Below, in pieces: positions 8,472-17,713 of a DNA stretch of 64,000 nucleotides; position 1 is the stretch's first letter, and the number at the start of each line of letters is the position of its first letter. Source of the stretch: Emticicia aquatica. Lineage in GTDB: Bacteria; Bacteroidota; Bacteroidia; Cytophagales; Spirosomataceae. Both the position numbers and the translations under genes were made by a program. The stretch lies in contig NZ_CAKLPY010000001.1 in assembly GCF_923079645.1 (NCBI RefSeq), positions 372,001-436,000 on the forward strand. Direction: 5' to 3'. The notes under the pieces were generated by a model. That model did not search any database and was not told where the DNA came from. It saw only the letters and a list, made by a program, of their open reading frames with translations.

Positions 8472-9632
8472 TTATAAATCAGATACCAAAGACAGTAAAT
8501 TATTTTTTATGAGTGGCCACTCTTGGTTGAGGTTAATGGCCTGTATGCCGATTCGGTGCTTATGGTAATACATTTCGTGCTTAAAAGTGCTGTATGTGGC
8601 AGGGTAAAGCAACATACCGCCACAAGTTTGGCTCATTTCTGTATCAGTTTGTTGGTTGATGAGATACGCAAAAAGTTGGTAAAGGTTTGGTGTTCGGAAC
8701 TTCTCGGTATCGAATCTTTTTACAAATGCTTCCTTATAATACTTGGCATCAATGATTAGTTTTTGAGTTTTGCGATAAAGCGAAATATCGGTTTGCATGA
8801 TGGGTATCATGCTTTGGGCTTCGGGGCTTACCTTATCAAACTGCCATTTTATTTGCTCCGAACGCACTTGAAGTGAGGTTTCGTTTCGATAAAAATTACG
8901 GATAAAAGCCTCGAAAAGACGAGCCATTGCTTTTTCGTCTCTCAAAAAATCTTTGAATTGGTAATGCCCATTAGATTCATCAATGAGGAGGTTTTGATGT
9001 ATGATTTCACAGATTTTAAGCAAAAAATCATAGTGGTAATTGTTTCGGTGAATAACTACCCGCTGAAAATCGGCCACACGGAGTTTGATTTCATCGATTG
9101 GCGGAAAACTCAACCATTTAGAGTGGCGGTAAGAGTCTTCTTTATCAACAAAACTATCGTTATACTTAAAGTTTTTGTTGCCCGTATTCTACGGAAGGTC
9201 AATGTAAATGACATCAATTTTGTTTTCGTGCGTAACAGTCAGAGCCTTAAGGGCATGGAGGTTATCGCCTTCAATGAGGGTGTGGATTACAGCCCTATTG
9301 TCTGAACTATGATTATCAGGATTGTTTTGATTGGTAGGATTAGTTTCTTCTCTAACTTCATCAAAGAGCAAAGTTTGCTGGGGTTTGGTATTTTCAGCAT
9401 CTTGCTCACTTTTTACGGCTGTTAGTCTTGGCTCAGAAATGATTCTTTTCTCCACCACTTCTTGCAGCACTGGCAGGTGTTGGCGGAGGATTTCTTCTAC
9501 ATCTTCGGGTTTGTCTTCCCAGACGAGTCCGTATTTTTTCTTGGTATTAATGAGGTCAATGAGGTAGGCACGTTCGTCTTGGCTGATGCCGTCGAGGGCT
9601 TTTACTTTTTGTATGAGGTCGTGTTTGTTCAT
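8472..9632 (-). pseudogene. Type III Mod fragment fused to McrC fragment (defence-gene wreck)
   Basis: The first part (9632 down to about 9195) is the N-terminus of a Type III DNA-methyltransferase (Mod). It ends HTLIEGDNLHALKAL...DVIYID, where the catalytic DPPY motif should follow, but the sequence reads D-L-P-stop: Pro became Leu and Tyr became TAG. The same frame continues after the stop as NTGNKNF...YRHSKWLSF, clearly Mod, and then switches at about 9100 to McrC C-terminal sequence with LFEAFIRNFY, MQTDISLYRK and LIIDAKYYKE, the McrC nuclease core, ending at 8472. A deletion therefore joined mod to mcrC in frame, removing the rest of both. The McrC-like part could be made only from a TTG at 9113; I regard the whole as non-functional. 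Confidence 0.85.
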
Positions 9633-9841
9633 GTACAGTTTAATGACGAATCTAAGATTATTTATACAATTTTAATCAAGAAAAAGCAGAATAGCAAAAG
9701 TGTAGCGAGTATAAAAGCGATTTCGGCAATAACTTTAGGCTTGATTGCATTTTGTCAATTGTACAAGTACCGAAAAATAAAAGTGTGTTGCAAAACATAA
9801 AAAGTGAAAGTATATTTCGATAAAAATTAAACCAAAGCACT

Positions 9842-11293
9842 ATGAAAAAAACAATTTTACTTCTCGTCTTTGTCCTTATTGCTCAGAATCTAGTTTTGGG
9901 ACAAAAAATAACCAAGAACGTTTTAAAAGAATACGGAACTTACAATCGTGGATTAATGCCACCAAAGATTAATTCTTTAGAGCCAGAAGCATCGCAAGCC
10001 ACAGAAGTAATCAGATTAGACTCGGAAGGTCGAAGAATTATAGAAAATGCTGTGAGACCGACAGTTGAAATAGACCCACTGCTTAGTATTACACGCCCAT
10101 CATTCAAGAAAATTTTTAAATCGGATTTTTCTTCAGTGATTGGTATTAATGATTTACCTGTCAATCAGATAGTTGTGGGTGTAAACAAACCAGAAATTAA
10201 AATTGGAAACCAATTATTATTGTATAAAGACAGTAGCAAAAGTTTACCTTGGGGTGGCTTGTTTCCTTATGTAAAAGGTAAACAAAATGAAGATGGAGAA
10301 TATAAGATTTTTAGTAAAGGCAAATTTGACCCTACGATTAATTATGGGGTTCAGATAATATTGTTTCCTTTAAATTTTAGAAATAACCCATTCTATAAGT
10401 TTACAGATTATAGGAAAGCAAAAGCAGTGAAAGCCAGTAGTGAACTTCTTCTTTCAAAAGTTTCTAATGAAGTTAGTGGCAAAGAAATTGGTAATAAAAT
10501 TAAGAAATTGGATAGTATTATTAGCAACTGTGACAGTTTGCTATTACATGATACTAACTTAACCAGACTAAAGAGAAACTTGTTGGAGGTGCAAATAGAC
10601 TCTGCTTATAATAAATTGGACGAGTTGAAAGATATTTTAAAAGACCCTATTGCCTATGTAGAGAAAGCCATGTATGAAAAGGAAAAGGAAATCGTTTTTG
10701 ACCAAAAACGATTCTTTTGGCTTGCCCTTGACTTGAACACAGAGCGAATAAAGACTAATCTCTTCCAAAATCAGAAAATCATTGAAGACGAAATTTTCAA
10801 TAAAAATGTTTTTGGTTTATCGGTTAATCACTCAATATTTAAGAAAAATTCAGTATTTAATGCCTTTATAAAGCTGGATTTTAGTAGAAAAAATGCTTTT
10901 TTGAGCGATAAAAAAGTCAATTTTGTAAGAGACTCTCTTATTTCTAATAGTTCTTATGTGGCAGAGAAGGAGTCTATTGAAGCGTATGATACGTCAGTTC
11001 CAAATTTTGATAGAGATAAAAAAGGCACAGAGAAAATTTTGAAGCTATCAGCAACCTACTTGTGGGGAAAAGAAAAAAAGCAAGGTATAACTATTTTTAA
11101 TGAAAATAATTTGGGAACAAAAATCTCTAATCTAAAATTGGGGTATATCATTCCAGTCATTTTAGATAATGACAAAGCCGAACAATCAAATATTATTCTT
11201 GAATGGGCACTCCCTGATTTAGGTACTTTCAAGGGCTTGTTTGATAGGTCTTATGTCAATATCAAAGTTGGGATACCAATAAATATTCTTTGA
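9842..11293 (+). CDS. exported protein of unknown function, element cargo
   Basis: A 483-aa protein with a clear signal peptide (MKKTILLLVFVLIAQNLVLGQ, cleavage expected after LG). The middle, about residues 190-300, is rich in Lys, Glu and Leu and probably helical or coiled coil. The last third alternates polar and hydrophobic residues and ends in a hydrophobic strand (VNIKVGIPINIL), as an outer-membrane barrel might. I recognise no family. It is the only rightward gene in the element's right half and has no operon partner, so it looks like independent cargo. Envelope location is inferred from the signal peptide. Confidence 0.7.
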   Translation: MKKTILLLVFVLIAQNLVLGQKITKNVLKEYGTYNRGLMPPKINSLEPEASQATEVIRLDSEGRRIIENAVRPTVEIDPLLSITRPSFKKIFKSDFSSVIGINDLPVNQIVVGVNKPEIKIGNQLLLYKDSSKSLPWGGLFPYVKGKQNEDGEYKIFSKGKFDPTINYGVQIILFPLNFRNNPFYKFTDYRKAKAVKASSELLLSKVSNEVSGKEIGNKIKKLDSIISNCDSLLLHDTNLTRLKRNLLEVQIDSAYNKLDELKDILKDPIAYVEKAMYEKEKEIVFDQKRFFWLALDLNTERIKTNLFQNQKIIEDEIFNKNVFGLSVNHSIFKKNSVFNAFIKLDFSRKNAFLSDKKVNFVRDSLISNSSYVAEKESIEAYDTSVPNFDRDKKGTEKILKLSATYLWGKEKKQGITIFNENNLGTKISNLKLGYIIPVILDNDKAEQSNIILEWALPDLGTFKGLFDRSYVNIKVGIPINIL

Positions 11294-11305
11294 TTAATTG
11301 GGATT

Positions 11306-11466
11306 CTAAATGTACTTTCTATTAAGTCTAAGCTCTAATTCAACAATTAGTACATCTATTTTCTCTTTAGCTAACTGATTGACCTCACTAAAAGTTGTGA
11401 TTCGTTGTTCTTGATTTTAGAAAAATCCTTTGCGTGGGATTGAAGGTAGGTAAGTTGTTCGTTCAT
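11306..11466 (-). pseudogene. small frameshifted helical ORF downstream of the Argonaute
   Basis: An ATG at 11466 opens MNEQLTYLQSHAKDFSKIK and stops soon after. In the next frame the sequence continues ITTFSEVNQLAKEKIDVLIV and ELELRLNRKYI to a stop at 11306. Both halves are hydrophilic and helical and look like one protein of about 50 residues split by a single-base indel. It is on the same strand as the Argonaute, 65 bp beyond its stop, so it may be a former last gene of that operon. No family is recognised. Confidence 0.35.
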
Positions 11467-11531
11467 TTAATTGAGTGTTGGCTGTGTTTAGATGTATGTT
11501 TATTGGAGGTATTTGTAAATATTAGGTAAAA

Positions 11532-13607
11532 TTATAAAAACCATAAACTCTTACGCCCAAATTCTGGAATAATATCAGAATCGAAGTGCGGAAACATTTC
11601 GGCTACCATTTCGGGGTATTTGATGGTTACAGGTAAGTTTTGCTGCGAAACTGATTTCCAGTACATTCGGCTGAATTGATACACTTGGTCGATAAGCTCG
11701 GTTATGGTTGAGAAATCTTTGAGTAGTTCGGGGTTGGAACAACTGAAAGAAAGCTTGATTGGGAACGGATAGCCTCCATTGACTTTTGGTTCTTCGGAAT
11801 ATCGGGTATTGTTGAAAAGCAAGAACTGCCGATAAGAAGTTTGAATGATTGTACCACTTATTGGCATTAGGAAATTGGGTACGAGTGTATCGAATGCTGT
11901 TAAGTCTTTTGATTCGGTTTTGTTGATGGTAATGATAAAAACTGGAATATTGATATTGAGTTTGTAAAGGATAGCGAGAATGGGTTGTAGTTCTTCATGG
12001 CTCATTGTTTTATAAAAATGAATGATTAGCCTTTGAGCATCTTTGTATGTGTCGAGATAGGTTAATACTGCTGTGCGGATTGAATGAGCCAAAAGGTTGG
12101 TGTTTTCGGCTGGGAATGAGTCAAAATTTAAGAAGTCTCCTTCGTTATTAAAACAAAATGCACTGCCGACAAAGCGGCATTTGGCTGTATGTGAATAAAA
12201 TGCTCCTATGCCAACGATAAGTTCGTTTTTTGGTGGGCGGTTTAATCTCCACGGAACTCCGTTGAGTTTTGCCAATAAGGCAATGGCAATGTTTGGTAAA
12301 TAGTATTGGAAAGATTTGCTGTTGATATTTTCGTTATAAATAACTTGTGAAGTGATGTTTTCTTTGAGTAATAGTTCTTTGACTTTGTAATAAAGTTCGT
12401 GCTTTGCCACATCAGTATTGTTTTTTGCTACAGAGCTGATATAAATGGCTACGTACTGGGTGTTTTTGTCAGGGTTTCTATCGTGTAGATATTTTCTTAA
12501 ATCTTTGATTAAGGTTTCGGTTGATTGAAATTCTAAACGTGAGCCTTTGTCGATATTGAATGGCTGTTTAATAAATTTACTGAGTGGAGGAAATGTTTCT
12601 TTCGTTCCTTCACCATATTTGTTTGGAATTGAATACCCCGTTGTGAAATAGTTATAGAGTTTTCTAGCAAGTTCTTGATTGCTTTTTGATTCTTGATAAA
12701 TAAAAAAGAATTTAACGTTAGAGAATGAAGATGGCTTGTAAACTCCTTTTTGATAAATACCAGTGTAGGGACTTGTATCGGTACCAGTACCAAAAAGTAA
12801 ATTATTGGAGTCTGATTTTGTGCTGAGGATTTTATCGTTTGGCAATTGATAAAACCCTTGAACATCAATATTTATGACACTGCGAAAGTTATCATTATCA
12901 AGGTAGGTTTTATAAAAATCATTTATTTCAGATAAGTAACTGATATATGTATTTTTTCGGGGATTGGTTCTTGGAGAAACTTTACCCAAATAATATTTCA
13001 TTGGGTTGTTGAGTAATGGGTATAGTTCATGGAGGTAGTTTTTGAATGCTGGAGGCATTTCTTCGTATTTGTAGATACGATTTTGATAAACTACTTTATG
13101 ATATAATTTACTTGGAAACTCGGTTAGTTCTTCGATTGATTTATTATATACTTCTGAAATACCATCATAGGACAATATTAGTTCGGGCTGGTCAGTTACT
13201 TTTTCGATTTGAACTTTGATAGTAAACCTTTGGTATTGAGAGATTTCAGCATTTGTTTTTTGTGGAATTTTCATCCAAACTACTATGCTTTTAACAAAGT
13301 CAGGATACATAATAGCTGCTTTGTCGAGAAAGTATTCATACAGCAAAAATGTATAGTAATGCTTGGCGAATTTATAACTTTCAGACAAATTTAGCTCATA
13401 AACATATTCGCAATCTTCAGTGGTTTTGAAATCAGTATAGAGTGTTTTGATGTTTTTTTCGAGTAATTCATCATAAGTTTCCTGCGTAAAAAATGGAAAT
13501 TCAGCTTTTGTTAGTGGATAATATCCTTCTCGATTTTTGGTAATAAAGCCAAAGGTTTTTGAACTTTGTATAGGGGTAAACGGAATTAAGTTGAGTGTGA
13601 GATTCAT
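11532..13607 (-). CDS. long prokaryotic Argonaute, PIWI catalytic residues apparently lost
   Basis: A 691-aa Argonaute. The N-terminal half (N, linker and possible PAZ regions) is divergent. The MID domain at about 330-460 keeps the guide 5'-end pocket layout: a Tyr/Lys pair in YYKVKELLLKEN, the Gln in ITSQVIYNE and the Lys in LLAKLNGVPW. The PIWI domain follows to the end, with VGIGAFYS (about 460), RLIIHFYKTMS (about 527), FLLFNNTRY and LPVTIKYPEMVAEMF, and a hydrophobic C-terminus LWFL. Active long Argonautes have Asp in the first segment (G-I-D) and usually Asp in the second (H-R-D-G); here they read G-I-G and H-F-Y-K, so slicing is unlikely. I use the ATG at 13607, 22 bp after the primase stop; the frame extends to 13652 inside that gene. 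Binding nucleic acid without cutting suggests it recruits another activity, still unidentified. Confidence 0.88.
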   Translation of the reverse strand: MNLTLNLIPFTPIQSSKTFGFITKNREGYYPLTKAEFPFFTQETYDELLEKNIKTLYTDFKTTEDCEYVYELNLSESYKFAKHYYTFLLYEYFLDKAAIMYPDFVKSIVVWMKIPQKTNAEISQYQRFTIKVQIEKVTDQPELILSYDGISEVYNKSIEELTEFPSKLYHKVVYQNRIYKYEEMPPAFKNYLHELYPLLNNPMKYYLGKVSPRTNPRKNTYISYLSEINDFYKTYLDNDNFRSVINIDVQGFYQLPNDKILSTKSDSNNLLFGTGTDTSPYTGIYQKGVYKPSSFSNVKFFFIYQESKSNQELARKLYNYFTTGYSIPNKYGEGTKETFPPLSKFIKQPFNIDKGSRLEFQSTETLIKDLRKYLHDRNPDKNTQYVAIYISSVAKNNTDVAKHELYYKVKELLLKENITSQVIYNENINSKSFQYYLPNIAIALLAKLNGVPWRLNRPPKNELIVGIGAFYSHTAKCRFVGSAFCFNNEGDFLNFDSFPAENTNLLAHSIRTAVLTYLDTYKDAQRLIIHFYKTMSHEELQPILAILYKLNINIPVFIITINKTESKDLTAFDTLVPNFLMPISGTIIQTSYRQFLLFNNTRYSEEPKVNGGYPFPIKLSFSCSNPELLKDFSTITELIDQVYQFSRMYWKSVSQQNLPVTIKYPEMVAEMFPHFDSDIIPEFGRKSLWFL

Positions 13608-13629
13608 GCAAAAGTTAGTTATATTGGAT

Positions 13630-15885
13630 TTATAGCTTATCGTAGAAACCAAAGTTAGTTTGTCTGAAATACTTTTCTAAATTGGAACTTAAAAAGTTAT
13701 CCACACTTCTTGTACTCATGCTAAAGGTTTTGGCAATTTCAACGGCATCTTTTCGCTGAAAACTTTGTGGTAATGCTTTTAAAAATTGTTCCTTCACGTT
13801 TCCAGACTTAAAAATGAGGTTGCCTTCGTTTTTGGGTAGGTTGTGAAACATGAGTAAACTATGCTCTAAATAGGTGGAGGTAACTTTTACGGCAACTTCA
13901 AAATCATTGTCTGAACAAACGTAAACGGTGGAGGTATCTCCATTTTCAAATTTTCGGAGTGCCGTAAATATCATACATATTCGGTATAGGATTAGCCCTA
14001 AGCGTTTTACCACGCTACCAGCATTTTCACCCGAAAATACAATGACATCTTGTAGCCGAGCGTTACAAGTATTATTAAAAATTTGCCATTGTGTTTTTGA
14101 TAAGTTGATAGTTGTTTGGCTTAGTTCGAGGAAGTTTATCAGCGAATAAACCTCCTCAGATAGTTCTTTAAAGAATTTACTGAAATTGATAGGTTGGGCA
14201 TAAGGCGAAACGTCTTTCCAAGTTTGTTCGACTTTGAAGGCGTAGAAAATGAATCTGCTGAAAAGTCCATCTTCGGCTGAGGAAATAAGTTTTGAAACTT
14301 GCCCAGGTGTTCCTGCCAATGCAATTGAAATTCGGGGTTCTTGGATGTCGATGTACTCGTTATTGGTTTTTCGAGAAACTGATATTTTTTCGTGGTGAAA
14401 GGCTTTGCGGAGTAAGTCGCTGTAGCCTCCCCATTCTTTGTTCATGACGTTTCCCATTGTGTCGGCTTCAGTTTCGCAAATGATACCTTGGTCGCCGTTT
14501 TGTTTGATGTGCGATAAAATCTTGGCATAACTCGAATTGGCAGGAATATAAAGTACCTTGAAATCGGGCTGAGTTGGCTCGTCGGTTGGTAGTTTTTCGC
14601 CTTTTTTAATGGTGCGAAGGTTGTTTTTATAGTTTTCTAGGTCTTTTTTATACTCATCGTTTTTGAGGTTGCTGGCATCTAATAATGATGTGTGGTATTT
14701 ATCGCCCAAAGTTTTGGCAAACTTTAATGCTCCTTTACCACTGGCGGCAGGTGCAATGATGAAAGTAAAAAGGTTTGGATAGACGTTTTCATTGGCATAA
14801 ATACCCGAAACATTTGGTAAGCAACCACTCAAAATGCCTAACGCACCTGTAAAGAAGACATCTCGTTCTCGTGGCTCGGTGAATACTTCGGCAGCTCTTT
14901 TGAGTAGGTCGGGCATGGCACGATAAAGGTCTTCGCTGATGCAAGGTGTTTGTTTCAGGAAGTCTTCGGTAGATTCGTTTGGTGAATTTTGCAACTTTGC
15001 AAAGTTTGCAAACTTTGCAAATTGGTCGTTGTGGTGCTGGTATGCACTTTTGACGGTCGCATGGATTTCGTTGGCATTTAAGTCAAAATGCTGTTGAATA
15101 AAAGTATTAACCAATTCAAAGGAAAGTCCTTGACGGTTACAATTATTAGCCAAAAGATAAATATAATTGTTGCGATTGCCATCGCCATAACCTGCTTTAT
15201 TATTTGTAAAATCAATGCAATTAAGAAATTTTTGATATGCTTCTTCATTATTATTGTCTGTTTGGATGAGCGTTTCAGCTATGTTATTTGGGTTTACTAT
15301 TGTACTTTGATTGTTGGTTTTTACAGGAGTTTCGTAAATACTACTATGAAAAACTGCTGACTCTTGATTGAAATAGGCTTCGGGGTCATGAGAAATAAAG
15401 CAAAGCCTTGTGATGTCTTTGCATTTTTCGTCAGCTTTAAAAGTCAGTAGCTCTTCGTAATAAGATTTTATCTGATTATAGATTTGTTCGTGGGTTTCCG
15501 CTGTGGCATTGACTTTTATAAATACTTTGATACCATTATTGCTTGGGCTACGGAAATACGCATGAGTGAAAGCATCTTTCTCGATTTTGGTCGTAGCAAA
15601 AAGTAGTTGCTGGTCGGCTAACTTATCGAAATCTAAATGAATTAGCCCTGAATGCTGTTGCACAAACTCTTGCTTTCTGCCGTCTTTGAAAGTGGCGGAG
15701 GGTGTAAAAGCTGGCAGACGTTTTTTTGCTTCTTCGGCACGTTCTTTTTGCCCTTGTGCGAGTACATCACGATAAAACCGAACTTTATTGAGGTGTTTCT
15801 CTGATTTTATATCTTTGATTATGTTTTCAAAAGCGAGGTCTTCAACTGGTTTATTGAAGCTCTCAAAAATTGTTACTGTATTCAT
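13630..15885 (-). CDS. BT4734/VirE-N and DUF3987 primase-helicase-like protein
   Basis: A 751-aa replication-type protein common in Bacteroidota integrative elements. Residues 1-190 match the BT4734-like/VirE N-terminal domain (HSGLIHLDFDKL, then YFRSPSNNGIKVFIKV, then CKDITRLCFISHDPEAYFN). A primase-C-terminal-like helical segment follows (about 225-290, LLANNCNRQGLSFELVN). The rest is DUF3987, with a Walker A motif APAASGKGALKFAK near residue 378, a Walker B-like IICETEAD, and later SRFIFYAF. The family is thought to act in replication or mobilisation of the host element. It overlaps no neighbour, lying 6 bp after the helix-turn-helix gene and 22 bp before the Argonaute. Co-transcription with the Argonaute is therefore very likely and ties the two to the same life-cycle stage. 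Confidence 0.85.
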   Translation of the reverse strand: MNTVTIFESFNKPVEDLAFENIIKDIKSEKHLNKVRFYRDVLAQGQKERAEEAKKRLPAFTPSATFKDGRKQEFVQQHSGLIHLDFDKLADQQLLFATTKIEKDAFTHAYFRSPSNNGIKVFIKVNATAETHEQIYNQIKSYYEELLTFKADEKCKDITRLCFISHDPEAYFNQESAVFHSSIYETPVKTNNQSTIVNPNNIAETLIQTDNNNEEAYQKFLNCIDFTNNKAGYGDGNRNNYIYLLANNCNRQGLSFELVNTFIQQHFDLNANEIHATVKSAYQHHNDQFAKFANFAKLQNSPNESTEDFLKQTPCISEDLYRAMPDLLKRAAEVFTEPRERDVFFTGALGILSGCLPNVSGIYANENVYPNLFTFIIAPAASGKGALKFAKTLGDKYHTSLLDASNLKNDEYKKDLENYKNNLRTIKKGEKLPTDEPTQPDFKVLYIPANSSYAKILSHIKQNGDQGIICETEADTMGNVMNKEWGGYSDLLRKAFHHEKISVSRKTNNEYIDIQEPRISIALAGTPGQVSKLISSAEDGLFSRFIFYAFKVEQTWKDVSPYAQPINFSKFFKELSEEVYSLINFLELSQTTINLSKTQWQIFNNTCNARLQDVIVFSGENAGSVVKRLGLILYRICMIFTALRKFENGDTSTVYVCSDNDFEVAVKVTSTYLEHSLLMFHNLPKNEGNLIFKSGNVKEQFLKALPQSFQRKDAVEIAKTFSMSTRSVDNFLSSNLEKYFRQTNFGFYDKL

Positions 15886-15891
15886 TTTGAT

Positions 15892-16170
15892 TTATTGCTT
15901 TGCTGCTGGTTTGTAATTGTCTTCTAAGAGGGCTAAAATGTCGGGCAGTCGGTAATAGATTTTTGAACCTATCTGGCAGAAACCAATTAGCCCATTGTCT
16001 CGCCACTGCTGTGCGGTTCGCTTACTGATATTCATTACATGGAGAAATTCTTGATTGTCAAAGAAAACCTCTTCGGGGTTTGTACGCTGGCGTTCTCGGA
16101 GTATGCCGATAATGAGTTTGAGTTTTTGGTCGAACTCGCCAATTTTTTCTTCTAATTCAAATACATTCAT
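15892..16170 (-). CDS. helix-turn-helix excisionase-like protein (second)
   Basis: A 92-aa protein with an N-terminal helix and a MerR/excisionase-type winged helix-turn-helix (EFLHVMNISKRTAQQWRDNG, then SKIYYRLPDILALLE). Such pairs of small helix-turn-helix proteins precede the primase-like gene in many Bacteroidota integrative elements. They act as excisionase, directionality factor or repressor. One base separates it from the upstream helix-turn-helix gene and 6 bp from the primase gene. Confidence 0.8.
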   Translation of the reverse strand: MNVFELEEKIGEFDQKLKLIIGILRERQRTNPEEVFFDNQEFLHVMNISKRTAQQWRDNGLIGFCQIGSKIYYRLPDILALLEDNYKPAAKQ

Positions 16171-16171
16171 C

Positions 16172-16474
16172 TTATTTTACAGTTATTAAGGTGAAGCGAT
16201 TTCGTGCGTAGTCTTCGATTTCGGCGGTAGTTATCTGGCGATTTGACAAAAGCCATTCGTTCAACTCTTCTCGGCGGAAGTAGAGTTTTTTGCCTTGTGG
16301 ACAGAAATGCGGTATTTTTTTCTGACTTGTTAGTTTGTAAAGGTGTGAAGAACTGATGTCGAGGTAACGACTGGCTTCTTCTAAATTTAGGATGTCTTTT
16401 TTGAGCAATGTTTGCTCTTGGAGGTGTTGCTCAATCTTGTTGAGTCTTTCGAGAATTAATGATTCTTGTGACAT
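16172..16474 (-). CDS. helix-turn-helix excisionase-like protein (first gene of operon)
   Basis: About 100 aa. A helical N-terminus (LILERLNKIEQHLQEQTLL) leads into a helix-turn-helix of the DNA-binding/excisionase class (NLEEASRYLDISSSHLYKLT, then GKKLYFRREELNEWLLSNR). I use the ATG at 16474; another in-frame ATG lies at 16480. It is probably the first gene of the operon that ends with the Argonaute and would be the natural regulator of element excision and of that operon. Confidence 0.8.
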   Translation of the reverse strand: MSQESLILERLNKIEQHLQEQTLLKKDILNLEEASRYLDISSSHLYKLTSQKKIPHFCPQGKKLYFRREELNEWLLSNRQITTAEIEDYARNRFTLITVK

Positions 16475-16523
16475 ATACATCAAATTTTAAATGAAAAAAT
16501 CTTGATGCAAATGTCATGTAGGG

Positions 16524-16563
16524 GCAAAAAAATAAGAGTGAGATGGTTATATCTCACTCTTAT
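16524..16563 (-). terminator. Rho-independent terminator of the 363-aa gene
   Basis: A perfect 13-bp inverted repeat (ATAAGAGTGAGAT at 16532-16544, complement at 16551-16563, 6-nt loop) is followed on the minus strand by a run of seven T. It lies about 25 bp after the stop of the gene at 16589-17680. It separates that gene from the helix-turn-helix, primase and Argonaute operon. Extra copies of ATCTCACT continue to the right, so the area may also bind a regulator. Confidence 0.75.
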
Positions 16564-16588
16564 ATCTCACTAATCTCACTGTTTCTAT

Positions 16589-17680
16589 TTATAAATGTTT
16601 GATTATGTTGTCAATCTCTTCCATCTTTTTCGGCTCGTCAATAAGATTTTTGTATAGGTTTTGTCGTTTTATTAGGTTTCCTTTCTTTGAATAAAATAAC
16701 TTTGTGTTACCAATTTCAGTTGGGTTAAAAGAAATAAAGTGTTGCTCAAGTTTAGAAACCATATGACTAAATTGTGTGGTTTCGCAATTTATGTAAACGA
16801 GTGGAGTACCTAAAGCGAGGTTTGGTGATGTTAATATTTCGAGTAACTGCTCAACTTTTGTTTTATCTTCATTTAATAGGTTGATTTGAAATTGAAGCTG
16901 CTTTAAAACTGAATCAAGTTTCTTTTTATCACCTTTATAGCCAAATGATACTCTGTCAGATTTAGGGAATTTGAAATTATCTTCTTTTTCTCCAAACTTA
17001 ATTAAGTCTTGAAAATGTGATAATTTGTCTGATTTTTTATAAAAAATATCTTCTGGAATATCTTGATTGAGGTAATCGCCAAAGATTTGGTATTTGTCTG
17101 AAATTTCTTGTTCGAGAAGATGTTCGTATAAATGTTCGGTTTCGAGTAAAAGCCTAATTGTTTGAAGTTTTAGGGTTTCGATTACAAAAATTGAAAGTGT
17201 ATCTGTTGGCTCAATTAGGACTTGAGTTTTAGGAATATCTTTTAATAAATCAACGATTCTTGTATGAAAGTGATACGGGAGTGCTTTTTTATGAGATTCG
17301 TCCATGTCTTTTGTCAAGACTTGAAATAGGGTGTTTGTCAATCGAGTTGCTTCATTTTTAATTAAATAATAGAAGAACCTGGCAATTACATTTGTAGGCT
17401 GGATTTCTACCAATATTATTAATGGCAAATCTATTTCAGCTAAAGAGTCTTGTTGAGCATTATCAAAATAAAACTGAAAGTTTTCGGCTTTGGAAATATT
17501 GAATTTATGTTCGTGGGCTATTTCATTCAGTTCTTTTTCAAATTGAGTAACTCCTCCTTTCAATGATGAAAAGGAAGAGTTACTTACCATTTTGCTGTAA
17601 TATTTTGTATTTGATTTGTCTAATTTCCAAGGTCGAAGCGACCCATGTAAAATACTACTGAATAAACTTAATTCTATCAT
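16589..17680 (-). CDS. unknown protein next to the integrase
   Basis: A 363-aa protein I do not recognise. It is mixed charged/hydrophobic with no signal peptide or membrane span, and mostly helical in the middle (IVDLLKDIPKTQVLIEPTD, then LLLETEHLYEHLLEQEISDK). The C-terminal third contains LGTPLVYINCETTQFSHMVS, which resembles a small regulatory or winged-helix fold. It lies 33 bp after the integrase and is read the same way, then ends at its own terminator. The position suggests a role in the element's integration/excision control, but no activity can be assigned. Confidence 0.65.
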   Translation of the reverse strand: MIELSLFSSILHGSLRPWKLDKSNTKYYSKMVSNSSFSSLKGGVTQFEKELNEIAHEHKFNISKAENFQFYFDNAQQDSLAEIDLPLIILVEIQPTNVIARFFYYLIKNEATRLTNTLFQVLTKDMDESHKKALPYHFHTRIVDLLKDIPKTQVLIEPTDTLSIFVIETLKLQTIRLLLETEHLYEHLLEQEISDKYQIFGDYLNQDIPEDIFYKKSDKLSHFQDLIKFGEKEDNFKFPKSDRVSFGYKGDKKKLDSVLKQLQFQINLLNEDKTKVEQLLEILTSPNLALGTPLVYINCETTQFSHMVSKLEQHFISFNPTEIGNTKLFYSKKGNLIKRQNLYKNLIDEPKKMEEIDNIIKHL

Positions 17681-17713
17681 GTTCTAATATTGTGTAGATT
17701 TATAGGTGCTTAA

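Noticed and set aside
11532..13652. Longer Argonaute start at 13652
   Set aside because: The extra 15 residues overlap the end of the primase gene; the ATG at 13607 fits the gap and the Argonaute N-terminus.
16501..16590. Short ATCTCACT repeats as a CRISPR array
   Set aside because: Only three imperfect 8-bp copies without spacers; the main structure is a terminator hairpin.
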